Positions 5,291-13,109 of a stretch of 23,252 nucleotides of DNA are shown here, one piece after another. Under the pieces are notes generated by a model. That model was given only the letters and a program-made list of their open reading frames with translations. It was not told the origin of the DNA and did not search any database. This DNA is from Nitrospirae bacterium RBG_13_39_12 (lineage in GTDB: Bacteria > Nitrospirota > Thermodesulfovibrionia > Thermodesulfovibrionales > SM23-35): assembly GCA_001805125.1 (NCBI GenBank), contig MHEF01000070.1, forward strand, positions 1,793-25,044, given 5' to 3'. Position numbers and translations under genes: made by a program. Position 1 is the first letter of the stretch; each line of letters starts with the position of its first letter.

Positions 5291-6133
5291 TCAATATCCA
5301 ACAGGAAGATCAGTTTCAAAAAGTTTCAGGGGTAAAGCACCTTCTTCAGAAATCGCAGCTCTGGGAGTGGAGACTCTGTTAGACCTTGTTATAGTATAAA
5401 AAATACCCAGTAAATTTATAGTGCCAATATCTGCGATATATTCTTTTCCCTGACTGACATCTATGTAAATGCTGCTTATCATATCGTCCACAACTATATC
5501 GAAATAGCTGTTTGCATTTCTACCATCGAAATCCGCACCTGTAACGTCATATATCCTTATATTAAGGTTACCCGGATGTATTGCCAGGGTATCGTCTCTA
5601 ACTTCCCAGAAAGTAAAGATTTTATTCGGGTCGACTGTCATGAGTATAATGCTGTTTTCACCATACCCTGTAGGCAGAGTTTCCATAGGAAAGGATGGAT
5701 ACTTTTCTATTATTTCAGGATAGACCTCTTTTTTCTTTACATCAACTTTTTTTATTTTTTCAGAAGGAATCTTTTTTTCTATTTTGGCAATAACCTTTTT
5801 CACAGCCCTGACAGGCTTTTTCTCGATCTTGGCAATAACCTTTTTCACAGCCTTGACAGGCTTTTTCTCGATCTTGGCAATAACCTTTTTCACAGCCTTG
5901 ACAGGCTTTTTCTCGATCTTATCTATAACTTTTTTAATAGCCCTTGAAGGTCTCTCTTTTAACTTAGTTATTTTTGTTGAAACCTTCCTTGTCGGTTTCT
6001 TTTCTTTTGTTTTGGTTTTTTTCATTTCTTTTATTCTCGCAGCAGCAGGTTTAAGGGTGGTTTTGGGCTTTTTCTTTATTTCCTTTTTCTTTGGTTTCTT
6101 AGAAATATTTTTAGTGGTTGCTTTTTTTCTCAT
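5291..6133 (-). CDS. Lys-rich repeat protein with C-terminal DUF4912 domain
   Basis: This 280-residue protein has two parts. Residues 1 to about 135 are extremely basic and include four 15-residue repeats of the type AVKKVIAKIEKKPVK, resembling histone-H1-like tails. Residues about 150-280 match the DUF4912 pattern: LPTGYGENSIILMTVDP, then FTFWEV, an extended beta-rich core (LNIRIYDVTG, SIYIDVSQGKEYIADIG), and SNRVSTPR at the end. DUF4912 proteins have no established function that I know of. The basic tail could bind DNA, RNA or another polyanion, which is inference. The start ATG is preceded by AAGGAGGGG. It is transcribed in the same direction as polA, 99 bp downstream of the polA stop. Confidence 0.85.
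   Translation of the reverse strand: MRKKATTKNISKKPKKKEIKKKPKTTLKPAAARIKEMKKTKTKEKKPTRKVSTKITKLKERPSRAIKKVIDKIEKKPVKAVKKVIAKIEKKPVKAVKKVIAKIEKKPVRAVKKVIAKIEKKIPSEKIKKVDVKKKEVYPEIIEKYPSFPMETLPTGYGENSIILMTVDPNKIFTFWEVRDDTLAIHPGNLNIRIYDVTGADFDGRNANSYFDIVVDDMISSIYIDVSQGKEYIADIGTINLLGIFYTITRSNRVSTPRAAISEEGALPLKLFETDLPVGY
5786..5965 (-). repeat. 45-bp tandem repeats encoding the Lys-rich tail
   Basis: Units begin at 5786, 5831 and 5876. The second and third are identical and the first differs from them at one base; a diverged fourth unit starts at 5921. Each encodes 15 residues in frame, so copy-number change would alter tail length without a frameshift. Confidence 0.9.
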
Positions 6134-6232
6134 AAGCCCCTCCTTAAAAGACTATTTTACATGAAACTGCGATTAAAGTAACTCAAATAATAAAATTGAA
6201 ATAATGCAGTCTGTTGCATGTAGAAATGGTTT

Positions 6233-8887
6233 TTAATGTGCTTCTGCCCAGTTTTTCCCATAATTTATATCAACACTTACAGGCACGGAAAACTCTGAGA
6301 CACCCTCCATCTCCTCTTTAACAATAATTTTTATTGTCTCAAGTTCATTTACTGGAAGCTCGAATAAAAGTTCATCATGAACCTGCAGGATCATTCTTGT
6401 TTCCAGTCCTGCAGATTTAAGTCTCTTCCAAATGTTTATCATTGCAATTTTAATAATATCTGCTGCTGTCCCCTGTATTGGAGAATTTATAGCAAGCCTT
6501 TCACCCTGCTGTCTTATATTTGAATTTTTGCTTTTAATCTCCGGTATTGCGCGTCTCCTTCCGAAAAGTGTTGATACATAACCCTTATTCCTTGCCTCGT
6601 CAATGGTTTTTTCTATATACTTTTTAACACCGGGATGTCTATTGAAATATTGATCAATATATTTTTTTGCTAAATCCCTCGTGATGCTGAGTGTTTCAGA
6701 CAAGCCAAACGGCGATATCCCGTAAATGACTCCAAAGTTTACTGTCTTTGCAATCCTCCTGATATCTGGAGTTACCTTATCTACAGGGATTGAAAATATT
6801 TCAGAAGCAGTTCTTGCATGGATGTCAAGGTTATTTCTGAAAGCATCGATAAGCACCTCGTCATTGCTCAGGTGGGCAAGTATCCTCAATTCAATTTGTG
6901 AATAATCCGCTGAAAGCAAAAGATTGCCTTCTTCTGCTATGAATGCCTCTCTTATACGTACGCCCCAGTCTCCTTTTATGGGAATATTCTGCAGGTTTGG
7001 TTCACTGCTGCTAAGTCTTCCCGTAGCTGTAGCTGTCTGGTTGAATGAGGTATGTATGCGCCCTGTTTTTGAATTGACAAGTGTCGGCAGAACATCTATA
7101 TACGTTGTTTTGAGTTTACTCAGACTCCTGTAATTAATTATCTCTCCGGGAAATTCATCGGTTTCAGCAAGCTCTGCAAGTATGCTCATATCAGTGGAAT
7201 AACCTGTTTTTGTCTTTTTCCTCGGCTGAAATCCAAGGGTATGAAACAAGACATTGCTTAATTGTTTTGGTGAATTGATGTTGAATTCCTCTCCGGCAAG
7301 AAAATAAATCCTTTTTTGAATCCCGTCAAGCTCCCTTTCAAGTTCTTTGGAAATCTCCTGAAGTTTATTAGGATCAATTTTAACCCCTTCTTCTTCAATA
7401 TCAGCAAGTACATAAATAAGCGGCATCTCTACATCAAAGTAGATACTTTCAAGATTATTTTCTGCCAGGGCACTAAACAGTATTTCCTTTAGTTCAAGGC
7501 TGAGACTCGCAGCTTCAGATGCATAGAAAGCAGCCTCTTCAAGAGAAACCTCTGAAAAGGAACTCTTTTTGTTAAGGACTTCCATTAAAGTCTTTTTTCT
7601 GCGTGAGAGATATTCCAGGGAAATCTCTTCAAGACTATGGTTCGGCTTATTTGGATTGATCAGGTATGATGCGATCATCGTGTCGAACAATAGTCCTTTT
7701 ACCTGAATGCCTTCACGTTTGAGGATCGTTATGTCGTATTTCATGTTATGTCCGATCTTTGCTGTCTTCTCGTCCTCAAAGATTTGCGAAAACACACCTA
7801 ATATGCCTTTTTTATTTATCTGCAAAGGAACACCTGGATAAAAATGGGAAACAGGAATATAGAAGGCATGCCCTTTCTCTATACATAATGCTATTCCAAC
7901 AAGACCTCCATTCCCGGGGCTTCTGCTTACGCCAGAGGCGGATGTCTCAATATCAAAGGCAAACTTTTTCTTTACCAGTGCTGATATTTCCTTGACTCTT
8001 TCTATTAAAAGTACTGTTTCATAGATTGTTTCGCTGGATATGCCGGATGGAATGAGCTTTATAAGGCTGCCAAACTCGAATTCAATAAATAGTGATAAGA
8101 GTGATGGCCAATCAGGATCTCTTAACAGGAATTCTTCGGTATCAATGTCAATAGGGACTGATGTGTCAATAGTAGCAAGTTTTTTGCTTAACCATACAGC
8201 GTCGGCATTTTCAGATACTAACTGCTTTAGTTTGTCTTTTTTTATCCTGATTGTATTGTTCAAAAGTTCTTCAAGGCTTTTAAACTCTGAAAGAAGTTCT
8301 TTAGCTGTTTTTTCACCGACCCCTTTAATGCCGGGAATATTGTCAACAGCGTCTCCTGTAAGAGCCATAAATTCTGTAACCCTCTCTGGCCCAATGCCAA
8401 ATTTCTCTTTTACATATTCTTCGTCAAGGATCCTGTCTTTCATCGGGTCATAAATTTTAATACCTGTTCCAACAAGCTGCAGCATATCCTTATCGCCAGT
8501 AACAATAAAAACATTTATTTGTTGGGATTCCGCCTTTTTTGCAATCGTGCCGATAATGTCATCCGCCTCGTATCCTGCTAACTCGAAAACACTTATGTTA
8601 AGAGCAGATATTATTTTCCTTATATACGGCATCTGCTCAACAAGGTCTTCGGGCATTTCCGGCCTCTGGGCCTTGTACTCTTCATAAATCCTGTGTCTTT
8701 CTGTTGGGACAGGCGAATCAAAGGATACTACGATGCTGTCAGGCTTCTTTTCCCTGATGATTTTGAGAAGCATATTTGTAAAGCCATAGATTGCGTTTGT
8801 TGGAAGGCCCTTAGAGTTTGAAAGTCCCCTTATCGCATAATAGGCGCGGTAGACATAGGAGTTTCCATCAATGAGATAAAGGTTCAC
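6233..8887 (-). CDS. polA: DNA polymerase I, proofreading domain with altered ExoIII motif
   Basis: This 884-residue three-domain enzyme for Okazaki-fragment processing and repair has an N-terminal 5' nuclease (YLIDGNSYVYRAY; GYEADDIIG; VTGDKDMLQL; GIKGVGEKTA). The 3'-5' exonuclease has ExoI D312/E314 (FDIET) and ExoII D385 (NMKYD). The polymerase has motif A D661 (SADYSQIE), motif B (RRIAKTVNFGVIYG) and motif C D838 (VHDE). In ExoIII, Tyr455 is followed by ASEA, so the Asp corresponding to E. coli D501 is Ala459. The start is GTG 8887, matching the usual beginning of the family, and there is no Shine-Dalgarno sequence. A perfect TATAAT lies 5 bp upstream. The gene is divergent from tig. Confidence 0.97.
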   Translation of the reverse strand: MNLYLIDGNSYVYRAYYAIRGLSNSKGLPTNAIYGFTNMLLKIIREKKPDSIVVSFDSPVPTERHRIYEEYKAQRPEMPEDLVEQMPYIRKIISALNISVFELAGYEADDIIGTIAKKAESQQINVFIVTGDKDMLQLVGTGIKIYDPMKDRILDEEYVKEKFGIGPERVTEFMALTGDAVDNIPGIKGVGEKTAKELLSEFKSLEELLNNTIRIKKDKLKQLVSENADAVWLSKKLATIDTSVPIDIDTEEFLLRDPDWPSLLSLFIEFEFGSLIKLIPSGISSETIYETVLLIERVKEISALVKKKFAFDIETSASGVSRSPGNGGLVGIALCIEKGHAFYIPVSHFYPGVPLQINKKGILGVFSQIFEDEKTAKIGHNMKYDITILKREGIQVKGLLFDTMIASYLINPNKPNHSLEEISLEYLSRRKKTLMEVLNKKSSFSEVSLEEAAFYASEAASLSLELKEILFSALAENNLESIYFDVEMPLIYVLADIEEEGVKIDPNKLQEISKELERELDGIQKRIYFLAGEEFNINSPKQLSNVLFHTLGFQPRKKTKTGYSTDMSILAELAETDEFPGEIINYRSLSKLKTTYIDVLPTLVNSKTGRIHTSFNQTATATGRLSSSEPNLQNIPIKGDWGVRIREAFIAEEGNLLLSADYSQIELRILAHLSNDEVLIDAFRNNLDIHARTASEIFSIPVDKVTPDIRRIAKTVNFGVIYGISPFGLSETLSITRDLAKKYIDQYFNRHPGVKKYIEKTIDEARNKGYVSTLFGRRRAIPEIKSKNSNIRQQGERLAINSPIQGTAADIIKIAMINIWKRLKSAGLETRMILQVHDELLFELPVNELETIKIIVKEEMEGVSEFSVPVSVDINYGKNWAEAH

Positions 8888-8892
8888 AGGAA

Positions 8893-8898
8893 ATTATA
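8893..8898 (-). promoter_or_regulatory. Consensus -10 box of polA, suggesting a leaderless message
   Basis: On the minus strand TATAAT (8898-8893) ends 5 bp before the GTG start. Normal initiation about 6-7 bases downstream would place the transcript start at or next to the GTG. The -35 region is poor (TTATCT at 17 bp spacing). Confidence 0.35.
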
Positions 8899-8970
8899 AC
8901 TTATGGAATCAGAAAAGATAAATTTATGCATTTAAATGATAAATCTTGTAAATGTTATCATAATAGACTA

Positions 8971-9169
8971 ACCCGAAAAAAGCATTTGGATAGAAAGATG
9001 GCAGACACATATGCATCAAAACCTCTTAAACGCAGAATTTACGTCTGTATGGTATCTAAACGATATGAATGAAAACGTGCAGGAAATCCGGGTCATTAAA
9101 CCGCTCACAAAGGAACTGCACAAGAGCTTTTGCTGCACACATGCCTGCCGTTAATTGCATTTTTCGGGG
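8971..9169. mobile_element. 199-bp MITE-like element with TIRs and flanking TA
   Basis: The left end ACCCGAAAAAAGCA (8971-8984) and the complement of the right end, CCCCGAAAAATGCA (9156-9169), agree at 12 of 14 positions. Each end is flanked by TA (8969-8970 and 9170-9171), as for a TA target duplication of Tc1/mariner-IS630-type transposition. The interior has no transposase; the longest frames are about 24-30 codons. A solo copy of the same motif, also preceded by TA, is at 2096-2109. A non-autonomous element is inference from this structure. Confidence 0.5.
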
Positions 9170-9200
9170 TACTAATTTCTTATAAGATATATACGTTAAA

Positions 9201-9229
9201 TTGACAAAGTTTCAATATGTATTTTAAAT
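9201..9229 (+). promoter_or_regulatory. Probable sigma-70 promoter of tig-clpP-clpX
   Basis: A perfect TTGACA (9201-9206) is followed after 17 bp by TTAAAT (9224-9229, 4/6). The expected start near 9236 lies downstream of the ATG at 9217, which supports translation of tig from TTG 9253. Confidence 0.55.
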
Positions 9230-9252
9230 TAAATAAAACCAAGGAGGATGAA

Positions 9253-10575
9253 TTGCTCAAGTCAGTAGAAGATATTAATGCCACAAAAAAGCGTCTCAAG
9301 ATAGAGATACCATCGGATGTGATTGAAAAGGAGATAGAAGATTCTCTTAAGAAGGTCAGGCAGAAGGCTAAGATTCCCGGCTTCAGACCTGGCAAGGCCC
9401 CAGTTAATTTAATAGAAAAGCGTTTTGGGAAAGAGGTTGAGGCAGAGGTGCTTGATAAGATAATCCCTGAATATTTCAGCAGGGCGTTGAAAGAAGCTGA
9501 ACTTATGCCTGTCACAATGCCAGTGGTTGACGAACGTCTGGATTTCAAGAGAAACAATCCCATTAATATCTCAATTACAGTTGAAGTGATGCCGAAGGTT
9601 GAGAATATTAATTACGAAAATATAGAGGTTAAAGATTTTCCTGTTGATGTAGATGTTACAGATATGGATATTTACATAAAAAGGCTTCAGGAAGAAAAAG
9701 CAGTTTATGAGGTTGCTGAAAAAGCTGTGGAAATGAATGATCTTGTCTCGTTTGAGTATCTTGACTGTAACGTTGCCGGAGAAGAATCCGATTCATCACT
9801 GAAAGAACAGGTATCGAAGATGGGTAATGAGATATTCCCACTGGACATAATGGAGAAAGTGATGGGGAAGAAAAAAGGTGAATCCATCGAGTTCACAACC
9901 ACATTCGACGATAATTACAAGACGAAAGAACTTGCCGGGAAGAAGGTTGATATCAAAGTGATGATAAGCGAGGTAAAGAGGAAAAACCTGCCTGAAATTG
10001 ACGATGATTTTGCAAAAGACATCGGTTTTGAAAACATTGATGAAATGAAGGGAAAAATAGAAGAGAAAATACGTGCTTTAAAAAAAGAGCATGCTGCAAG
10101 GTTACAGAAGGCAGAAATTTTAAGCAAGATTCTTGAACCCCATGATTTTGAAGTGCCGGAAACCCTGTTAGAAAGGGAACTGGAATCACTTGTGATGCAG
10201 GAAAGTTTGTCACAAAAGAAATCAGGGGAAACAACTCCGGAGACTGACAGCTTTGAAAAGGGAAAAGCGGGTGCAACTCCGTCCCAGGAGGACCTGGATA
10301 AATTACGGACTGAGCTTAAAGAGAAAGCTTTAAAAAACGTGCGTGCTTCAATAATCGTAGAAACCATAGGTCAAAAGGAGAAGATTACGGTAACGGATGA
10401 AGAACTGAATGATAGGATTTCTTTGATTGCGCAGAGGCTTTCGACCACACCGGAAACAGTCAGGAACTTCTATAATTATAAGGAAGGTTCTCTGGAAGGC
10501 CTGAAACATTCAATCTTTGAAGATAAAGTTATGGATCTGCTTCTATCTAAAGCAGCAGTTAAGAAAGGAGAATAA
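9253..10575 (+). CDS. tig: Trigger factor, ribosome-associated chaperone / peptidyl-prolyl isomerase
   Basis: This is a 440-residue protein with the trigger-factor layout. The N-terminal ribosome-binding domain has the signature GFRPGKAP in the loop that contacts the ribosome. The FKBP-type isomerase domain (VEMNDLVSFEYLD to VMISEVKRKNLPEIDDDFA) follows, then a long helical C-terminal substrate-binding domain. I place the start at TTG 9253 because AAGGAGG lies at 9241-9247, five bases upstream, and because the resulting LKSVEDINATKKRL matches the usual family N-terminus. An in-frame ATG at 9217 would add 12 residues but has no ribosome-binding site and lies upstream of the expected transcript start. 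The stop TAA directly abuts the clpP ATG, so the two are coupled. Confidence 0.95.
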   Translation: MLKSVEDINATKKRLKIEIPSDVIEKEIEDSLKKVRQKAKIPGFRPGKAPVNLIEKRFGKEVEAEVLDKIIPEYFSRALKEAELMPVTMPVVDERLDFKRNNPINISITVEVMPKVENINYENIEVKDFPVDVDVTDMDIYIKRLQEEKAVYEVAEKAVEMNDLVSFEYLDCNVAGEESDSSLKEQVSKMGNEIFPLDIMEKVMGKKKGESIEFTTTFDDNYKTKELAGKKVDIKVMISEVKRKNLPEIDDDFAKDIGFENIDEMKGKIEEKIRALKKEHAARLQKAEILSKILEPHDFEVPETLLERELESLVMQESLSQKKSGETTPETDSFEKGKAGATPSQEDLDKLRTELKEKALKNVRASIIVETIGQKEKITVTDEELNDRISLIAQRLSTTPETVRNFYNYKEGSLEGLKHSIFEDKVMDLLLSKAAVKKGE

Positions 10576-11178
10576 ATGAGTATTATTCCTATAGTTATTG
10601 AGCAGACAGGTCGTTCCGAGAGGGCGTATGACATTTATTCAAGACTCCTTAAAGACAGGATCATTTTTGTAGGTACCATAATAGATGACCATATTGCGAA
10701 CATGGTTATCGCACAGCTTCTGTTTCTTCAGACTGAAGATCCGGGAAAGGATATCCATATATATATTAATTCGCCCGGTGGTATAGTATCCTCCGGCCTT
10801 GCAATATATGACACGATGCAATATGTGAAGCCGGGCATCGCAACTTACTGCATAGGACAGGCAGCGAGTATGGGGGCATTATTACTTTCCGCTGGGACAA
10901 AGGGTAAGAGATTTGCTTTGCCTAACTCAAGGATCATGTTACACCAGCCAATGGGAGGGTTTCAGGGACAGGCTACGGATATTGAAATCCACGCCCGTGA
11001 AATATTAAGGATGAAAGAAACACTTAACAAGATACTCGCAATTCATACCGGTCAGTCTCTAGAAAAAATACAGACGGATACTGACAGGGATTTCTTCATG
11101 TCCGGGGAAGAGGCAAAAGAATACGGGATCGTTGATGAAGTAATCAGCAGTATTAAACAGGGAAAAGTAAATGGCTAA
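10576..11178 (+). CDS. clpP: ATP-dependent Clp protease proteolytic subunit
   Basis: This 200-residue serine protease forms the tetradecameric chamber fed by ClpX or ClpA. The catalytic triad is visible: Ser98 in GQAASMGA, His123 in MLHQP, and Asp172 in DTDRDFF. The N-terminal processing region (IPIVIEQTGRSERAYDIYSRLL) and the oligomer contacts look normal. It begins immediately after the tig stop and overlaps clpX by 8 bp (ATGGCTAA), so the three genes form one operon, the classic tig-clpP-clpX order. ClpXP degrades ssrA-tagged proteins, which is relevant to the ssrA-like end of the antitoxin at 3594-4241. Confidence 0.98.
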   Translation: MSIIPIVIEQTGRSERAYDIYSRLLKDRIIFVGTIIDDHIANMVIAQLLFLQTEDPGKDIHIYINSPGGIVSSGLAIYDTMQYVKPGIATYCIGQAASMGALLLSAGTKGKRFALPNSRIMLHQPMGGFQGQATDIEIHAREILRMKETLNKILAIHTGQSLEKIQTDTDRDFFMSGEEAKEYGIVDEVISSIKQGKVNG

Positions 11179-12412
11179 AAAGGATGAGAGTACACTCAAA
11201 TGCTCGTTCTGCGGTAAGGGACATGCCGAAGTTAAGAAACTTATTGCAGGTCCTACCGTTTATATATGCAATGAGTGTGTTGAACTGTGTAATGATATAA
11301 TAGCGGATTCACTTCATGAAGAAATAAAAGGCCCCGTATTACCGAAGCTACCAACACCAAAGGAAATACACCAATTCCTTAACGATTACGTTATAGGGCA
11401 GGAGAGGGGGAAGAGAATACTGTCTGTAGCTGTGCATAATCACTACAAAAGGATATATAACCCTTCAGAGTCTGATGTTGAACTTCAAAAAAGTAATATA
11501 CTTCTCATAGGACCAACAGGTACCGGCAAGACACTTTTTGCCCAGACATTGGCTAGGATGCTTGATGTGCCATTTGCAATAGCTGATGCAACAACTCTTA
11601 CAGAAGCAGGATATGTTGGGGAGGATGTCGAAAATATAATACTGAAATTACTTCAATCAGCGGACTATGATATTGAACGGGCACAAAGAGGCATAATATA
11701 TATCGATGAAATTGATAAGATAAGCAGGAAATCAGAGAACCCGTCTATAACAAGGGACGTTTCAGGCGAAGGTGTTCAGCAAGCCCTTCTCAAGATAATC
11801 GAAGGGACATTGGCCAGTATCCCGCCTCAGGGTGGAAGGAAGCACCCGCAGCAGGAATTCGTTCAGGTTGATACAACAAATATTCTCTTCATATGCGGCG
11901 GTGCCTTTATCGGTCTTGATACCATAATAGAGCAGAGAACCGGGCAAAAAATCGTGGGGTTTGTCTCTGATATCAAGGTAAAAAAGGAGAAAAAGATAGG
12001 AGAAACACTAAGCCTTGTTGAACCTGAAGATCTGATAAAATACGGATTTATACCCGAGTTTGTCGGAAGGATGCCTGTTGTAGCAGCTCTTGACGAGCTT
12101 GACGAGTCGGCTTTAATAAAAATATTGACAGAACCAAAGAATGCCTTGGTAAAACAATATCAAAAACTCCTTTTGTTTGATGATGTAAGGCTTAAATTTA
12201 CAAGCGGAGCACTATCAGCTATAGCAAAGAAGGCTATTCATCGTAAGAGCGGTGCGCGGGGATTAAGAGCAATACTCGAAGAGATAATGCTGGATGTAAT
12301 GTATGAAATACCGTCACAGAAAGGCATCAAGGAATGCCTGATTAATGAGGAAACCATCCTGAAGAATGAAAAACCGATACTTATTTATGAGAAACAGGTG
12401 GATTCAGCATAA
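11171..12412 (+). CDS. clpX: ATP-dependent unfoldase ClpX
   Basis: This 413-residue AAA+ unfoldase delivers substrates to ClpP. The N-terminal zinc-binding domain has C11, C14, C33 and C36. Walker A GPTGTGKT is at residues 114-121 and Walker B contains D179-E180 (YIDEIDK). The GYVGEDVE pore-loop region and the GAFIGLD segment are present. The ClpP-docking loop reads VGF rather than the usual IGF, a conservative variant. The start overlaps the clpP stop by 8 bp, implying coupled translation. The lon gene that often follows clpX is absent; instead a palindromic repeat and a convergent rpmB-dciA pair follow. Confidence 0.98.
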   Translation: MAKKDESTLKCSFCGKGHAEVKKLIAGPTVYICNECVELCNDIIADSLHEEIKGPVLPKLPTPKEIHQFLNDYVIGQERGKRILSVAVHNHYKRIYNPSESDVELQKSNILLIGPTGTGKTLFAQTLARMLDVPFAIADATTLTEAGYVGEDVENIILKLLQSADYDIERAQRGIIYIDEIDKISRKSENPSITRDVSGEGVQQALLKIIEGTLASIPPQGGRKHPQQEFVQVDTTNILFICGGAFIGLDTIIEQRTGQKIVGFVSDIKVKKEKKIGETLSLVEPEDLIKYGFIPEFVGRMPVVAALDELDESALIKILTEPKNALVKQYQKLLLFDDVRLKFTSGALSAIAKKAIHRKSGARGLRAILEEIMLDVMYEIPSQKGIKECLINEETILKNEKPILIYEKQVDSA

Positions 12413-12456
12413 ATACTAAGGAGTTCATAAGTATAACCACATTCACATGTCAATTT

Positions 12457-12593
12457 TGTCATTCCGGCTCTTGTCCTTGCTTTTCAAGGATCAGTCCAGA
12501 ATTATTTTTTTCTCAGAAAGATTCTCTCCTCGGCGAGTCGCTGAGGAGACTCGCCCGATCACCGACAAAGCGGTGACAAGAGCGGGAATGACA
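12457..12593. repeat. Intergenic palindromic (REP/MITE-like) repeat
   Basis: The 19-bp outer arms TGTCATTCCGGCTCTTGTC (12457-12475) and GACAAGAGCGGGAATGACA (12575-12593) are inverted with one mismatch. Inside lie further hairpins: GGCGAGTC (12532-12539) with GACTCGCC (12548-12555), and the competing pair TCTCCTC (12525-12531) with GAGGAGA (12543-12549). The 12413-12662 gap has no gene. Elements with GTCATTCC-type ends are common intergenic repeats in deltaproteobacteria and Nitrospirota. Lying between convergent genes, it may also act as a transcription barrier. Confidence 0.7.
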
Positions 12594-12662
12594 GATGTGG
12601 CTTTATTTATGGTCTTATTAGTAAGGTAAAAGTAAGAAGTGAAAAGTTTTAATCCAATGATT

Positions 12663-13109
12663 TTACAGCCTTACTTTTCCTCTGTTTGAAGTAATCGCCT
12701 TTTCTATTGTCCTTCTGACGGTTTCCCTGAGTGCTTCATCATCAATTTTAGAAACTGTATCTTCTATATAAGAGAGCTCTTCATGTGTGGGTTTTCTGAC
12801 TTCTGACTTCTGACTTCTGACTTCTGGCTTTGTTGATACCCTGCCGAGTCTGAATCTTATAGTCTTAACTTCATAGGAGTTCATCTTCCTTAAAATTTCT
12901 TCTTTACGAAGATTTAATTCTTGTAGCCACACAGGCGAATCAACATTAATAAGGATTTCTCCGTTGGAAAACTTAAATGGATACATGTGATATGAAAGCG
13001 GCTTATTGAATATTTTGTGCCAATTCTTCTTGATCTCGGCAAGTATCAAATCATCTTTAATCCCTAATTCCCTGATCAAAGGGATAATTAGGGAATCTGC
13101 TCTCCTCAC
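12663..13109 (-). CDS. dciA: DciA-family (DUF721) replicative helicase-associated protein
   Basis: This 148-residue protein has the DUF721/DciA core WHKIFNKPLSYHMYPFKF, then GEILINVDSPVWLQELNLRKEEILRKMN, the KH-like fold that acts with DnaB helicase at replication initiation in bacteria lacking DnaC/DnaI. The start is GTG 13109, overlapping the rpmB stop by one base (TAGTG), so translation is coupled. Residues about 94-106 (EVRSQKSEVR region) are encoded by a heptanucleotide tandem repeat. The C-terminal 40 residues after it are helical and charged. The repeat is not divisible by three, so a copy-number change would alter the whole C-terminal tail. The DciA call is moderately firm; the family is diverse. 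Confidence 0.8.
   Translation of the reverse strand: MRRADSLIIPLIRELGIKDDLILAEIKKNWHKIFNKPLSYHMYPFKFSNGEILINVDSPVWLQELNLRKEEILRKMNSYEVKTIRFRLGRVSTKPEVRSQKSEVRKPTHEELSYIEDTVSKIDDEALRETVRRTIEKAITSNRGKVRL
12794..12828 (-). repeat. Heptanucleotide tandem repeat (TTCTGAC)4 plus an imperfect fifth copy inside dciA
   Basis: Four perfect TTCTGAC copies (12794-12821) are followed by TTCTGGC (12822-12828), written on the plus strand. The repeat lies in coding sequence, and gain or loss of one unit shifts the frame of the dciA C-terminus. Confidence 0.95.

Noticed and set aside
5279..5297. Perfect 19-bp palindrome ATATTGATT-A-AATCAATAT at the end of the DUF4912 gene
   Set aside because: It has no loop and no T-tract, is entirely AT-rich and overlaps the stop codon; not convincing as a terminator or operator.
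5784..6164. Long plus-strand frames opposite the Lys-rich repeat region (also 5576-5947)
   Set aside because: They are Phe/Leu-rich mirror images of the lysine-rich repeats of the minus-strand DUF4912 gene and have no ribosome-binding site or family resemblance.
8998..9156. Short frames of 24 and 30 codons inside the 199-bp element
   Set aside because: They are too short, lack ribosome-binding sites and show no transposase motifs.
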